DNA from: Hermatobates lingyangjiaoensis
Lineage: Eukaryota; Arthropoda; Insecta; Hemiptera; Hermatobatidae
Assembly (NCBI GenBank): GCA_026182355.1
Contig: JAPFBL010000047.1
Span: 310,001-374,000 of the forward strand
Direction: 5' to 3'
Length of the DNA: 64,000 bases
The position numbers were made by a program, and so were the translations under genes. The notes beneath the pieces are model-generated. The model was not told the origin of the DNA, made no database searches, and was given only the letters and a program-made list of their open reading frames with translations. Shown here piece by piece: positions 10,883 through 20,960 of this stretch (position 1 is its first letter; every line of letters starts with the position of its first letter).

Positions 10883-11075
10883 TCAATGATCAAACTACAA
10901 TACAAAATGGGTAAACAAGACTAAGATCTTTCAGTCGTAACAAGCGGTCTTCGTCAGAGTTGGGTTACTCTGATGAAGACCGCTTGTTACGGTTGAAAGA
11001 TTTTAGTCTTGTTTTCTCATTTCACATTGTGTTTTGATCATTTATAGTTATTTCACGTGTTTATGTGAAATCTTA
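10883..11075. repeat. Foldback repeat copy D
   Basis: Left arm 10883-10958 and right arm 10965-11042 are reverse complements with a tiny loop; the right flank carries TTATTTCACGTGTTTATGTG and then TA repeats, as in the other copies. A TA tract also precedes the left arm. Confidence 0.85.
10967..11006 (+). ncRNA. Hammerhead-like ribozyme motif with consensus CUGAUGA core
   Basis: ACT, core CTGATGA (10970-10976), A, five-base stem II GACCG (10978-10982) paired with CGGTT (10990-10994) around loop CTTGTTA, GAAA (10995-10998), GATT, TT, then AGTC. Stem I is ACT/AGT. The opposite arm (minus strand, about 10919-10960) has core CTGACGA, GAAA and GATC, but stem II is broken by CGACT in place of CGGTT. 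Confidence 0.6.
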
Positions 11076-11086
11076 ATATATATATC

Positions 11087-11469
11087 CAAAACTATAGTTT
11101 ATCAGTACTCGGTCAGTTCTTCAGGTTCAAATTAAACTCTCATTGCCAACGTTTCGGTCTTTATTTAAAACCTTTTTCATAAGCAGAAGTATACATTTTG
11201 AAACAGAAAAACTAAGTATTACATTACAAATTATTTTACAATAATTACTCTTCAGTTCAGTGTCACGTGTTCATTCAGACTACAGTTGTTGTCAAAATCC
11301 ACATACTATTTTTCTTTGTAAAATAATTTGTAATGTAATACTTACTTTTTCTGTTTCAAAATTTATACTTCTGCCTATAAAAAAGGTTTAAAATAAAGAC
11401 CGAAACGTTGTCAATGAGAGTTTAATTTGAACCTGAAGAATGACCGAGTCCCGATAAACTATAGTTTTG
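11087..11469. repeat. Large foldback with about 150-bp arms
   Basis: Arms 11087-11239 and 11318-11469 are reverse complements with a few mismatches, around a 78-bp centre. Each arm contains AAGACCGAAACGTTG..CAATG. In Penelope-like elements the string GACCGAAACGTT is the end of stem II, GAAA and stem III of a hammerhead. The partner half is degraded here (CTTATGA on the minus arm, CCTATAA on the plus arm). Confidence 0.8.
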
Positions 11470-11494
11470 TTTCTATTCCACGGTCGATACTTTT

Positions 11495-11498
<4 letters not shown>

Positions 11499-11559
<61 letters not shown>
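11499..11559. repeat. (TA)n microsatellite
   Basis: About 30 TA units directly downstream of the large foldback. Confidence 0.95.
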
Positions 11560-11561
<2 letters not shown>

Positions 11562-11889
11562 ATAATGAAAAGAGAAAAACTCAAACATTGGCATACAAGA
11601 CTCACTGCTATAAATCGACGGGCGTCGTCGGGAAGAAGTACGCCTCCGGAGTAGCAGGCACCAGTCGAAATATAATAGTGAATCTTCTATGCCTATATTT
11701 ATGTTGTTCTCTTTTTATTTCTCAGTTATTAGTCCAGTTCAACCTTTTAATTATCTTTATGTATATAATCAAATACTCTTGTTTACAGACTCTAAACACG
11801 ATATCGGCTGAGAAGAATTCCACAATAGTGTTTCCTCTGCCCATTGATCTCATTACTTACTTCATGAAAGCTAAAGAAATTATATAACT

Positions 11890-14160
11890 ACTTCTGCGGA
11901 CCTTTCGAATTTGGACCACATCTATAAAACACAATCTTTTTTTCGCTCTTACTATGTATATAAATGTTCTACTATACTATAAACTCAATCTCCTTAAGCC
12001 AATTATTATATGCACAATATGTATTTATTGTATTTTTAATGTTATTATTAATAATCTCGTTGTTTGCTTGTATCACAACTAAAAACTATTTGGAAAGAGC
12101 TTTAAACATAAGTAGATAATGTATTACATAAAACTCTATGTATTTCTGATAGGGTTTAGGATATACTTTTGATATAACTTTGTTTGTTAAAGTATCTATG
12201 GTTTCATATAAACATCTTTTTCACTAACATGATTGTAAACGGCGAACTAAGACTATCCTATGACAGTTTGTGTAAAAGACCCTTATATATAACTTTTAAC
12301 TATTCAAAGTTATAAACTAAATATATAGTAGGTGTAGTGACAGAGTAAACTGAAACGAAGATGCTTTATTATTCATATTAATTTTGTTCAGTATGATATT
12401 TAGTTAAATTAATGTACCAAAAGATAAAAAAAATTAAAATTTTAAATGCATTTTCAAGATTAATCCTCAATCCAGAAGTATTTTACATGTTACAGTGTTA
12501 TCGTTACGACGTTCATTTCCTTCATAATGATTAATTTTATATTTCTTAATTGAACGAAGCAATATTTTGATTTGACGTGAACGGATTATCAATTCCAACA
12601 GTCTGTTTTGAAGTATAGACAAATATGTTTGAGACTTAGATTACTTTTCTCCAATTTTTTTAATTACTTTTTTAATATTGTTTTCTATTTATTTTAGCAA
12701 ATTGATATTTTTTTTACATAGGTTAAGTTATTTCAAAGTATATTTTTGTGTATTCTTAATAGAATGTTTTACAGTGAAGAACATTTTGGTTAATTAACTT
12801 CAAATATTTTTTGTTTAAAAACTAAGGAATGGAACATTGAGATTTAGGATGTCTGTCTTTCAGACACAAGTTATGTTTATTACATGCTTTAGTGGCAAAT
12901 TAAAAAATGATATCTGACAAGAAATAGTTCATTTTCTCAATTAGTATTTGAATGATATTATGCAAACGTTTATGACAAATGACAGGGTATTCCATTATTA
13001 ATAATAATGTTTTTACAGAATATATTTTTCCGATTCTTATTACAAAATTAAATTTATTGTAATGTTTATTAAATATGTTTAAATATGTAGAACTTTAATA
13101 TAAATGTCTTTTTAAGAAAAATTTGTTCATGTTATTAATGGTAGTTATGTGTCTTTAAAACAGAATAAAGGTCATAACATTATGCTAAACAAAATTGAAC
13201 TTTAATGTTAAATGTAAACTCCAAGACTTAATTATAGTTTGTTTTTCATATTGTTCGCATAGAACATATTCATTTGTTCCTTAAATTAAAAACGGCAGCA
13301 GCTATGAAATTAATTCGCAACGATGAAATACCTTTTACTGTTTGAAAACCTATTACAACATTATTTGATATATATTTCCTTCAAGGTAATCTTGTAAATA
13401 ATGTATGAAAGAAGTTTTGAAGATTTTAACAAAGAAGTATAGATTTTGCGAAGATATAATTAAAAAGTGAATTTACATGGCGCACATATGGATATGTGAA
13501 TGATTACATCAATGTTTATAGTATTCAGGATTAAGTTGAAGCCGATTATTAATTAATATTCAAATATTAAATTATTATTAACAGAATAGTGTTATATATT
13601 TTTAAAAACCAATAAATTTACTTATGCATATTTTTAATATATTTATTGAATCATAATAGTTTAAACATGAATAATTTGTATGATAAATATATTATGTATT
13701 ACTATTTGTTTTGACTGAACCTTTATCCAATGACACTTTGAACTTGATAGTTATTCTGCAAAATATTCTTTTCATATGATTACCTAAGCAAAAGTACTGA
13801 GGAGTATGAAAAGAAGCGTGACAAAAATTATGTTAGTTACAAATAAACCTAAAGACAAAGGAGCAGTCACAATTTAGGCTTCTTGAAGTCGCCTTTTTAA
13901 TCATGTATTGCACTGGATCTAATTCATTTTCAAAACTTTTACATCACAAAGCAAGAATACATTTCGTGATGCAATATTTTCAGTTCTTGGTCCATATAGC
14001 ATATATGGTGATTAGGTTTATTTTGCTAAAAGTGTTATTTTTTTTTATTTGATATATTTTCATATTGACTGTAATAAGAGTTAGGTTATGAAGTAGTTGT
14101 ATGCACTGTTAACTTTAGTGGTTTTCTATAGTGTAAATGTTTCTTAAACCACATAAATTC
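11890..14160. other. AT-rich DNA, no gene recognised
   Basis: No open frame longer than the background and no clear repeat was noticed. Confidence 0.6.
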
Positions 14161-14164
14161 CTCC

Positions 14165-14515
14165 ATTTACCCACGTCCTTTCGTCGAATAAGCTTACTCC
14201 CTATCCTGGGGAAAGTTTTTGAAAAACTACTACTTTGCCGATTACACCCAATTCTTGAATTGCATCAAATCATCTGAACCCATCATTTTGGTTTCCGTTC
14301 AGAGTACTGCACTATCCAACAGTGTCGTAGAGTAGTTGATGAAATCTCATCAGCCTTAGAACATGGTCAATACGGCGTTGAGCATTCTTAGATACGCAGC
14401 AAACATTCGATCGTGTTTGGCATCAAGGTTTTAAATTATGAAGATAAAAAGTTTCCTTCAATTCACAAATTACCTAATTCTGAAATCTGACAGATACTCA
14501 CAAGCTGAACAACTT
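14165..14515 (+). pseudogene. Jockey-clade LINE, reverse transcriptase N-terminal part
   Basis: Conceptual translation with several stops and frameshifts gives ISLLPILGKVFEKLLLCRL, then HHFGFRSEYCTIQQ and RRVVDEISSALEHGQYG. These match the first conserved blocks of Jockey-type reverse transcriptases (YRPISLLPxLGKxFEKLL...QxGFRxxxSTxxQ). The frame breaks after about 14410 and the element is interrupted at about 14515 by a mariner fragment on the other strand. The remainder resumes near 15200. Dead copy; no upstream endonuclease part was recognised. Confidence 0.75.
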
Positions 14516-15200
14516 TGTAACCATTGCTTTCATTGAATTTTACTTTCTGGGTCATACTCATGTATCCAAGTTTAATTTCCAGTCAAAAAACTCTGATTCA
14601 TTTAATTCAATTTTGGTTAAAACTATCAAAGAGTGTTCAGCTCTTTGATGCAGCTGGTCTTCGTGCAATGCTTTTGAGACCCAACCTGCTGAAAGCTGAC
14701 TCAATCCAAGATTTTCTTTTAGAATTGAAGATGCTGAACCATTGGTGGTACCAGTCTCATTAGCTATCATTTCAATACTAATCTGACGATCTTCATCCAG
14801 TAGATTTAGCACCAAATACACGGTTCTTTCATTTTGTTGCAGTCGATGGTCGTCCATTTTTGGTTTGTCTTTGAGATCCTCCTAACCATCCTTAAATCAC
14901 TAATCCAATCATCTCTTGAAGCTTGTTGGAAAACTTAATAAGTTTTCCTGGTTTTTAATCCAGTTTGGTCAGGAACTTGATGTAAGCTCTGATCTCAAAA
15001 TTTTTATTTTCCATGGGCTCAAAAAGTTACTTTTCTGAAGCAGATGTTAACACTACCGCATGAGGATGACTGAGGTAATTGGTCTTCATGAATCACCATA
15101 TCACAGAGAATTGCTTACCAGGTAATACAGTTCTTTAATTCCTGTGTAAATGCATCATTCAACTATTTTCCTGGAACTTTTTGACTTACCATCGTATAAC
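14510..15200 (-). pseudogene. mariner-type transposase fragment inserted in the Jockey LINE
   Basis: Read on the minus strand, a start at 15014-15012 gives MENKNFEIRAYIKFLTKL then a stop. After frameshifts the segment 14857-14558 is open and encodes VYLVLNLLDEDRQISIEMIA, the segment NETGTTNGSASSILKENLG, and QLSAGWVSKALHEDQLHQR. This is the second helix-turn-helix of mariner transposases and the WVPxxL..xQ linker. A last piece, HEYDPESKIQ-stop-KQW, matches the HxYDPExKxQSxxW block next to the first catalytic residues. The element ends there, so most of the DDE domain is missing. TATACGATGGTAAGTC (minus strand, near 15196) may be the 5' inverted repeat. It interrupts the Jockey sequence and is therefore younger than it. 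Confidence 0.8.
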
Positions 15201-15780
15201 ATTTATACCTATGATATTCCACTACACCCTCAAACTCTTCTTTGAACTTTTACTGACACAGCAATGTTATCCTTCTTCTACATAGCGGAGAAGCCTGACT
15301 GAAAAGTGACACATTAATACAAATTAAAGCACCCATGCAACTTTTACATTAAAAAAGGCACTGTGTCCCAATATTACTGTCAATAGCGCTCTCCTTCTAA
15401 CTACAGATGTTGCCAAGTACTTGGGGCTCTACTTTGTCAAACGACTAACCTGGAATCCCCATAACCAACTGAAAAGACTTGATCTAAAACAACAATTCTT
15501 ATTACTGTGCAGACTTCACGGGGAACACTCAAAAATAACGCTCCATAACAAAGTGATGTTATACAAAATATTACTGAGACTGATCCAAACTTACGGACTT
15601 GAACTATTGGGTTGTCCAAAACCATCAAACATTCATAAAAAATACAGTCTTTGCAATCTTCCGCACTGTCACTAATGCACTTTATTATATCACAAATCAC
15701 ATCTTCATAGAGACTTAACAATTCCATTTATACGTAGCTTTGCCTCTGATAGTTATAAGAAGTTTCACATCAAACTTTCC
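15200..15780 (+). pseudogene. Jockey-clade LINE, reverse transcriptase C-terminal part
   Basis: Resumes with TYDIPLHPQTLL and a decayed FTDTAMLS where Jockey proteins have FADDTAxLS, so the catalytic aspartate pair is damaged. The stretch 15421-15675 is open: KYLGLYFVKRLTWNPHNQLK, then LHNKVMLYKILLRLIQTYGL and ELLGCPKPSNIH, matching the YLGxxLDxRLTW...KxxLYKxxLxPIxTYGxxLWG blocks. A different frame then gives RTVTNALYYITNHIFIETYN (family pattern ITNAPWYVxNxxLHxDL). Together with 14165-14515 it forms one LINE copy split by the mariner insertion. The GVPQGS block is missing, so sequence was probably lost as well. Confidence 0.8.
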
Positions 15781-15799
15781 TCTCTCCCAAATCCCCTTG

Positions 15800-17210
15800 T
15801 AGAAAACCTTGCTTTTTCCTCACATTTCAAGAATTTCCCAAGATGACTGAAGAGAAGATGGCTGAGGGATCTACTGCCATGGGAATCTATTAGAATCCAC
15901 TAACAAAGTGAAAAGTTGAACCAGTGGGTTTTATTCTTTACTCATGTGTGTCAAAACTATTTGTGATACTCTTACGACATATGATTGTTACTCAAAATAT
16001 GCCTGGTTATACATTTCTAAATAAAGATGTTAAAAAAACAATGAACCCTGTCTCTATGAGTCTGATCTAATAGGAAGCTCATTAAACTCCTCGTTGATTA
16101 ATTTTTTCTTTAATCTGTAAACAAACAACGCAAATTGGAATATAATTACAAAATATTACTATATAATTTAATACAAGTTATTTTTATTTGTGATAATTAA
16201 CTGAATGCGTAAAAAACCAAAATATATACATACACAAGTTACTGTCGTAGTAACAAAAAAGAAGCAATTTTGAAACTTCTAAGATGACTCGTTGTGTTCA
16301 AAGTATATATTGGTTCATAGTATCCCATATGTAAATAACACTAATATGAAGCAAATGATGCTGACCTATGATTAACTTTGATAAACGATATGTCTTAAAC
16401 ACCAAGACATTAAACCTGTTCAATAAAAAAAATACAGTATGGTGGGTGTAAACATTTTTCAAAGCATAGAAATATACTCATATAAACACATTCCAATATT
16501 TTTCTTGCAGCAGTTTTTATATATACATACTTAATTAACTTCTATACTATATTTTAAACTTAATTATATCACTCTATAAATTATGATAAAAGGTGTTAAT
16601 TGTATTAAATTACAATGGAATTAACTGGCTGCAGAAAACTAAGATTATGGAATATAACATTGTGCAGTACGAGCCGCACCAATTGCTGGTAAATTGAAAG
16701 GATGTGGTCTGGCTAGAGAGATTAACCACCCGAGATCCCACACTCCCAAACTGGTAATTGCAGAATTCGTGGTCACCAATAATTACTTTAATTACTAGTA
16801 GTAAGCATATACTTTTCAATTATATTTAAAAGTTTCTTTAGTCTCATTCATTATACGTAGTGAAGGATCTTTCATTTTTTCTTTTCGCTTCATTTTTGTC
16901 ACTTTTGAAGTAAAACTTTCATTTTTCTTACACATTACCGATTCTGTTAGAAAATTGTGTATCATTTGTTTATTTTTGTCTTTGGAGTTGTTTAGTATCA
17001 ATAACACATTTTTTTCAGAAAACATATTACAAAATTGGGAGTCATGTACAATGTGTGTATCTGAAAATATGCACACCCTGTAGCACGTGTACATAATGAA
17101 AATTTTCTTATTCCAAGATTTAGCAGATTTTCAGGTGCTAAAATCTCCAGAATGCATTTTTAATATTTGTGTGATGTCTGTTTTTGAATGAAGGGATAAA
17201 AGAGTAAGAA
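15800..17210. other. AT-rich DNA, no gene recognised
   Basis: Short minus-strand ORFs at 16610-16819 and 16816-17094 show no recognisable domain. Nothing else was seen. Confidence 0.5.
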
Positions 17211-17214
17211 ATAA

Positions 17215-17640
17215 AAAAAATTTGGAGTAGCCTATACGTAATTTTAAAATAAATAAACATATCAAATTTCTTGGCAGTATAGTATATGATGTCCCATTTA
17301 GATGACATAAATCTCTAAATGAAAGATATTTATTCGTCTTTTATTCCTGGTGATAATACGGATAGTGATTGATCCAGTTAAATATAAATATACAGGCATA
17401 TTTTTGTACATCAACAACTGAGGCTTATTATATCGTTGGTATTACCACACCAGTGTAACACTTTTGTAAAGTCAAAGTGAAGATTTCGTGTCCTGAAATA
17501 ATTTGTTTCAAGTAGAATATGACTTCTGTTTCTATAGCTAGTGGAACTCTTACATTGTTAGTGCATCTGTAACATTTGATATCGTTTATCTGACCTCCTT
17601 CTAGATTAAAGACTTAAGCCAAAATTATTCCTTTAAGACT
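17215..17640. repeat. Diverged interspersed repeat, copy 1
   Basis: Shares an ordered series of blocks with 40612-40985, for example GTCCCATTTAG, TTCCTGG.G.TA, TAGTGATTGATCCA and TGACCTCCTTCTA. By eye the copies are roughly 65-70 percent identical. A third short piece starts at about 48288 (GGCCTACACT..). Old dispersed repeat of unknown class. Confidence 0.65.
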
Positions 17641-17779
17641 TCAAAATATTCCTATTTTGTACAACTTTTTGTTCCATCGTAGTTAGACTTTTCAGTGTTT
17701 CATTTTTGTAACTCTATTGATATTAGATTTGGTAACAAATGTTGTAAAATAAGCCTACAATGTTGAAAGTAGGTGGAAG

Positions 17780-17810
17780 GTAAAAAAGGTTGACGACCAC
17801 TGCTCTAGAG
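17780..17810. mobile_element. Solo hAT-like terminus
   Basis: The minus strand reads CAGTGGTCGTCAACCTTTTT starting at 17802, a typical hAT end, followed on the plus strand by CTCTAGAG (17803-17810), a fitting 8-bp target site. Homology to the repeat at 55609 resumes right at this point, supporting an element boundary. No matching left end was found. Confidence 0.5.
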
Positions 17811-17893
17811 CTAGGAGTTAAGGAGAAAAGTTGTCTTCAAAACACATTTTGGCAAAAAAAAACTTTCCCATCATGCATAATTTCTCCCAAACA
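17806..17893. repeat. Diverged interspersed repeat, copy 1 (partner 55609-55700)
   Basis: GAGCTAG.A..TAG.AG, GGAGAAAA, ACATTTTG(G)CA, ACTTTC.CATCATG and CTCCCAAAC blocks occur in the same order in both copies. Class unknown. Confidence 0.6.
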
Positions 17894-17894
17894 T

Positions 17895-19085
17895 TAAGAT
17901 TCATATTACAGCTAGCTTTACTGAAAACTAATATTCATGAACCATAAAAAATGGTTCAATGAATATTTTATGAATATTAAATTTGACATTATAAATGTAT
18001 CAAATTTACATTTTGTGTAAAATGCTAATTTGATAGATCAAAAATTGTGGACGTTAGCGTCACCAAAATTTTTGGACACACACGGCTCTCCCATGGACAC
18101 ATAGATATCAAAAAAAAAATCATATAACGATTTTAGGGTCCTCAAAACAAGTAATTCTGTTAAAATCTCGAAATAAAATTTTTGTACGATCACTATTACT
18201 TACTTATATACAAACTTACGTATAAAGTTTGTAACCACGCAACAAGTAACTTTGTTTGACAGAAAATTGAAGAGTGGACCCGGCCCAGAATCTCGCTACC
18301 AGCTATCATCACATCAGTTTCCCTACAGTAGGGGAAGTACGTCATGTACATTGTACATTATGTAAAACAGAAGGTATTTTTTTTTCAATTCTAGAAGTTG
18401 TAGATTGTTTTCATTCATTTCAACGAATATTATATACGTTGAAATATAATATATTTGAACATTACTAGCCATTATCATTTTAGGGAGTCATATTAATATG
18501 TCATTAACGAAAAAAAAAGAAACCTCTTGTTTTGAGTTTGTTACAGCCAGGTTTATTGAAAACCTGTTATATCAGCTTTTGCCTAATTTAATTGTGTAGA
18601 CAATGCTCTAGTTTTCTTAAACACTTGTTATATTCAGAGTTTTTTAGAACTTATTAAAAATAACTTCACCATAGTTAAAATTTTTTCGGTGAGTCCATAT
18701 CACCATACTCAAAATTGACAAATTAGATATGTGACCACTCATACAGTGTTTACACTGGAAAACTTAAAATTTATAATTTTCAAAATTTACAATGCTCGGG
18801 TCCCAAGCTAATTTACAATTAGCAAATTCCTGTCTTAAGGCTTAAAAAAGGTCCTGCTTCCAACCTTAGTTAGTTGCTCAAGCTATCCTTTTGTTCATTA
18901 ATATTGGAGATTTCTCTAGGATGTAAATTAGAACCATGTATCCGAGTGACTATTCTCGCTCAAAAACTTAGAAACAATTTTCTTAGATGTAATAATAGTC
19001 CATGTTACAACACTTATATGCTAAGACTGGTCAAGTTAATATTTATGAGTCTTAGCCTTTGTGTTTCACACAAAACGTAGATTTT
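17895..19085. other. AT-rich DNA, no gene recognised
   Basis: Open frames at 18274-18468 and 18874-19080 (+) have no recognised motif. The first has somewhat richer composition and could be coding, but has no support. Confidence 0.5.
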
Positions 19086-19090
19086 TACAG

Positions 19091-19192
19091 AAATTCACAT
19101 TAGCAAAGTTGCCCGATTGGCGCCCATTATTCTTCTGCTAACGTCACTTATCATCAACTTGATGAACACGCCACACGCTCTTCAAGCAGCTG
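19091..19192 (+). CDS. Candidate internal exon of an unknown host gene (hydrophobic segment)
   Basis: The stretch is bounded by a strong acceptor, GATTTTTACAG (ending 19090), and a strong donor, CTG|GTGAGA (19193 onward). It is 102 nt long, and one frame is open through its whole length (phase 1 at both ends). The GC content is clearly above the flanks. The open frame encodes KVARL followed by APIILLLTSLIINLM, then NTPHALQAA: a basic start, a long hydrophobic run and a small-residue end. This looks like a signal peptide or membrane anchor, and phase-1 borders are common at signal-peptide exons of secreted or cell-surface proteins. No start codon lies upstream within the exon, so coding would begin in an earlier exon not identified here. 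The gene cannot be named. Confidence 0.45.
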
Positions 19193-19346
19193 GTGAGATT
19201 TAAAAAAAACTCCTTACAAAAAAGCTCAACTTTTTAAATGAATACGTACATTTTAAAGTTATTTCTAACCAATATACATATAATATTATGTTCAATTTTT
19301 TTTATTTTTTAAATAGATTTTTATTTATATTTATTATAATAAATAA

Positions 19347-19349
<3 letters not shown>

Positions 19350-19384
<35 letters not shown>
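19350..19384. repeat. (TA)n microsatellite
   Basis: TA tract immediately left of foldback copy E. Confidence 0.95.
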
Positions 19385-19390
<6 letters not shown>

Positions 19391-19455
19391 AGATTTCACA
19401 TAAACACGTGAAACAACAATCAATGATCAAACCACAATAAGAAATGGGAAAACAA

Positions 19456-19498
19456 GACTAAGATCTTTCAACCGTAACAAGCGGTCTTCGTCAGAGTC
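19456..19498 (-). ncRNA. Hammerhead-like ribozyme motif, left arm of copy E
   Basis: On the minus strand: stem I GACT/AGTC, core CTGACGA, A, stem II GACCG/CGGTT with loop CTTGTTA, GAAA, stem III GATC (self-complementary, two base pairs at most), TT, AGTC. Every core position fits the hammerhead consensus, with UU then A at the cleavage site. Stem III is too short for a stable monomer, which is typical of the ribozymes known from Penelope-like elements. Confidence 0.65.
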
Positions 19499-19540
19499 AA
19501 AAACCAAACTGAACACTAATGAGTGTTCAGTTGGGTTTTT

Positions 19541-19583
19541 GACTCTGACGAAGACCGCTTCTTACGGTTGAAAGATCTTAGTC
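19541..19583 (+). ncRNA. Hammerhead-like ribozyme motif, right arm of copy E
   Basis: GACT (19541-19544), CTGACGA (19545-19551), stem II GACCG/CGGTT with loop CTTCTTA, GAAA (19570-19573), GATC (19574-19577), TT, AGTC (19580-19583). Same fold as the left-arm motif but on the opposite strand. The single loop difference (C for G) leaves the paired parts intact. Confidence 0.65.
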
Positions 19584-19713
19584 TTGTTTTCCCATTTCTT
19601 ATTGTGGTTTGATCATATATATATATATATAGAAACCTGTTAAGAAACAGGTATCAGCTAAATTTGGTGTCATTTTCAATAATGTGTGTGTCAAAGAAGG
19701 ACTGCTACCAAAA

Positions 19714-19718
<5 letters not shown>

Positions 19719-19753
<35 letters not shown>
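19719..19753. repeat. (TA)n microsatellite
   Basis: TA tract directly left of foldback copy F. Confidence 0.95.
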
Positions 19754-19756
<3 letters not shown>

Positions 19757-19910
19757 CAAACCACAATATGAAATAGGAAAAAAAGTATAAGCTCTTTTTT
19801 CCCCATTTCATATTTCGGTGTAATCATTGATTGCTATTTCACATGTTTATGCATATAAATAGATTATATATACACAATCTTGTTATATATATATATATAT
19901 ATATATATAA
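19754..19910. repeat. Foldback repeat copy F, core deleted
   Basis: Only the outer parts of the family remain: GATCAAACCACAATATG on the left and CCATTTCATATTTCGGTGT plus TTGCTATTTCACATGTTTAT on the right, with a remnant GTATAAGCTCTT between. The ribozyme-like portion is missing. It ends in another TA tract (19884-19909). Confidence 0.75.
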
Positions 19911-20119
19911 ATGAAAAGACAACACATACAAGAAACGAGAAAACTTACTGGATCAATATTTCGAAACAAACTTTTAAGTGTGTTTCTTTACTCTGTATGT
20001 TACTCTTCTTCACTTTTGAACTCGTTTTGTGTCCAGTTTGCATTTTGTCATTCCGATTTTTTAAGTGAAAATATATATATATACATAACGGCTTCACAGT
20101 AAATACGTGGAATAAAAAG

Positions 20120-20955
20120 TTAACTTTTAATATATAGTAAAACAATTAAAAAATGTCTAACTTTTGTCTTCAACAAGAAGTCATCTTCATCTGAGGTTCC
20201 TGATATTACAACAAGTGATGTCAAAGATCTGGTGAGGTATTGAGAAGGAAGGCAAGCAAGAAAGGTGTTTTTAAGGGTGTAATGTGTAAGGAAAGGACAA
20301 AAGGCTAAGAAGCCAAATGAGGGTAAACAAAAGAGTTCAAGGAAGGATAGTAAACAATTATCTAGACAAAGCTATTGCTCTCGTTCACTGTGTCTTACTT
20401 GAATAAACCCCTGCTAATGTTTATAGCATATCTATTTAAATGAAAGAAAGGTTTCACCTGTACATTCCATAGAACTGACTCATTTTAAATTATCTTTACG
20501 TTTCATTCATTAGAGGTACTGAATCCCCTCGTGGAAAAATTTTTGTCTGTCTGTCGGTATGTCACAAATTTTGTCACAAGTAAACTTAGCCACCATAAAA
20601 CATAGCAAGCTGAAACATTGCATCTAGGCCTGTGTATGTCTAACTTAAAACATAAGCTCTGAATCGATCGGAAATTCAGTGTAGAAGCGAAGTTATGAAC
20701 TTTTAAGCCGTGTTTGTATAACTACACAGACATGCTTATTTTGAAAATATACAGATTCAGGAAGTAGGTATTGTTAGTTTAATTTAATTTTAGTTAATTT
20801 AATTTGTTGTTAGTTAGATTTTAATTTCATTTGCGTTTAATCTACCAAAAAGATCTTATTGACAAGTTGTTTCTTAGAGTTCAAGATTTACTATCTATTC
20901 AGAGTAACTGGCTTTGTAAACGAGCAATTCTCAACCCCTACTAATGAACAGAATG
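20120..20955. other. No gene recognised; possible low-copy repeat
   Basis: No coding region was found. The stretch near 20535 with TTTGTCTGTCTGTCGGTATG has the look of a dispersed repeat, but no second copy lies in this window. Confidence 0.45.
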
Positions 20956-20960
20956 AATAA

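Larger units (their letters stand above)
19385..19617. repeat. Foldback repeat copy E, near-perfect palindrome
   Basis: Left arm 19424-19517 and right arm 19522-19615 (94 nt each) are reverse complements with very few mismatches, around a 4-nt loop (AATG). The left flank carries AGATTTCACATAAACACGTG as in the other copies. TA repeats lie on both outer sides. Each arm holds a complete hammerhead-like motif, one per strand. Confidence 0.9.

Noticed and set aside
16610..16819. Minus-strand ORF containing several cysteines
   Set aside because: No spacing typical of a zinc finger or secreted cysteine-rich protein, and no splice support.
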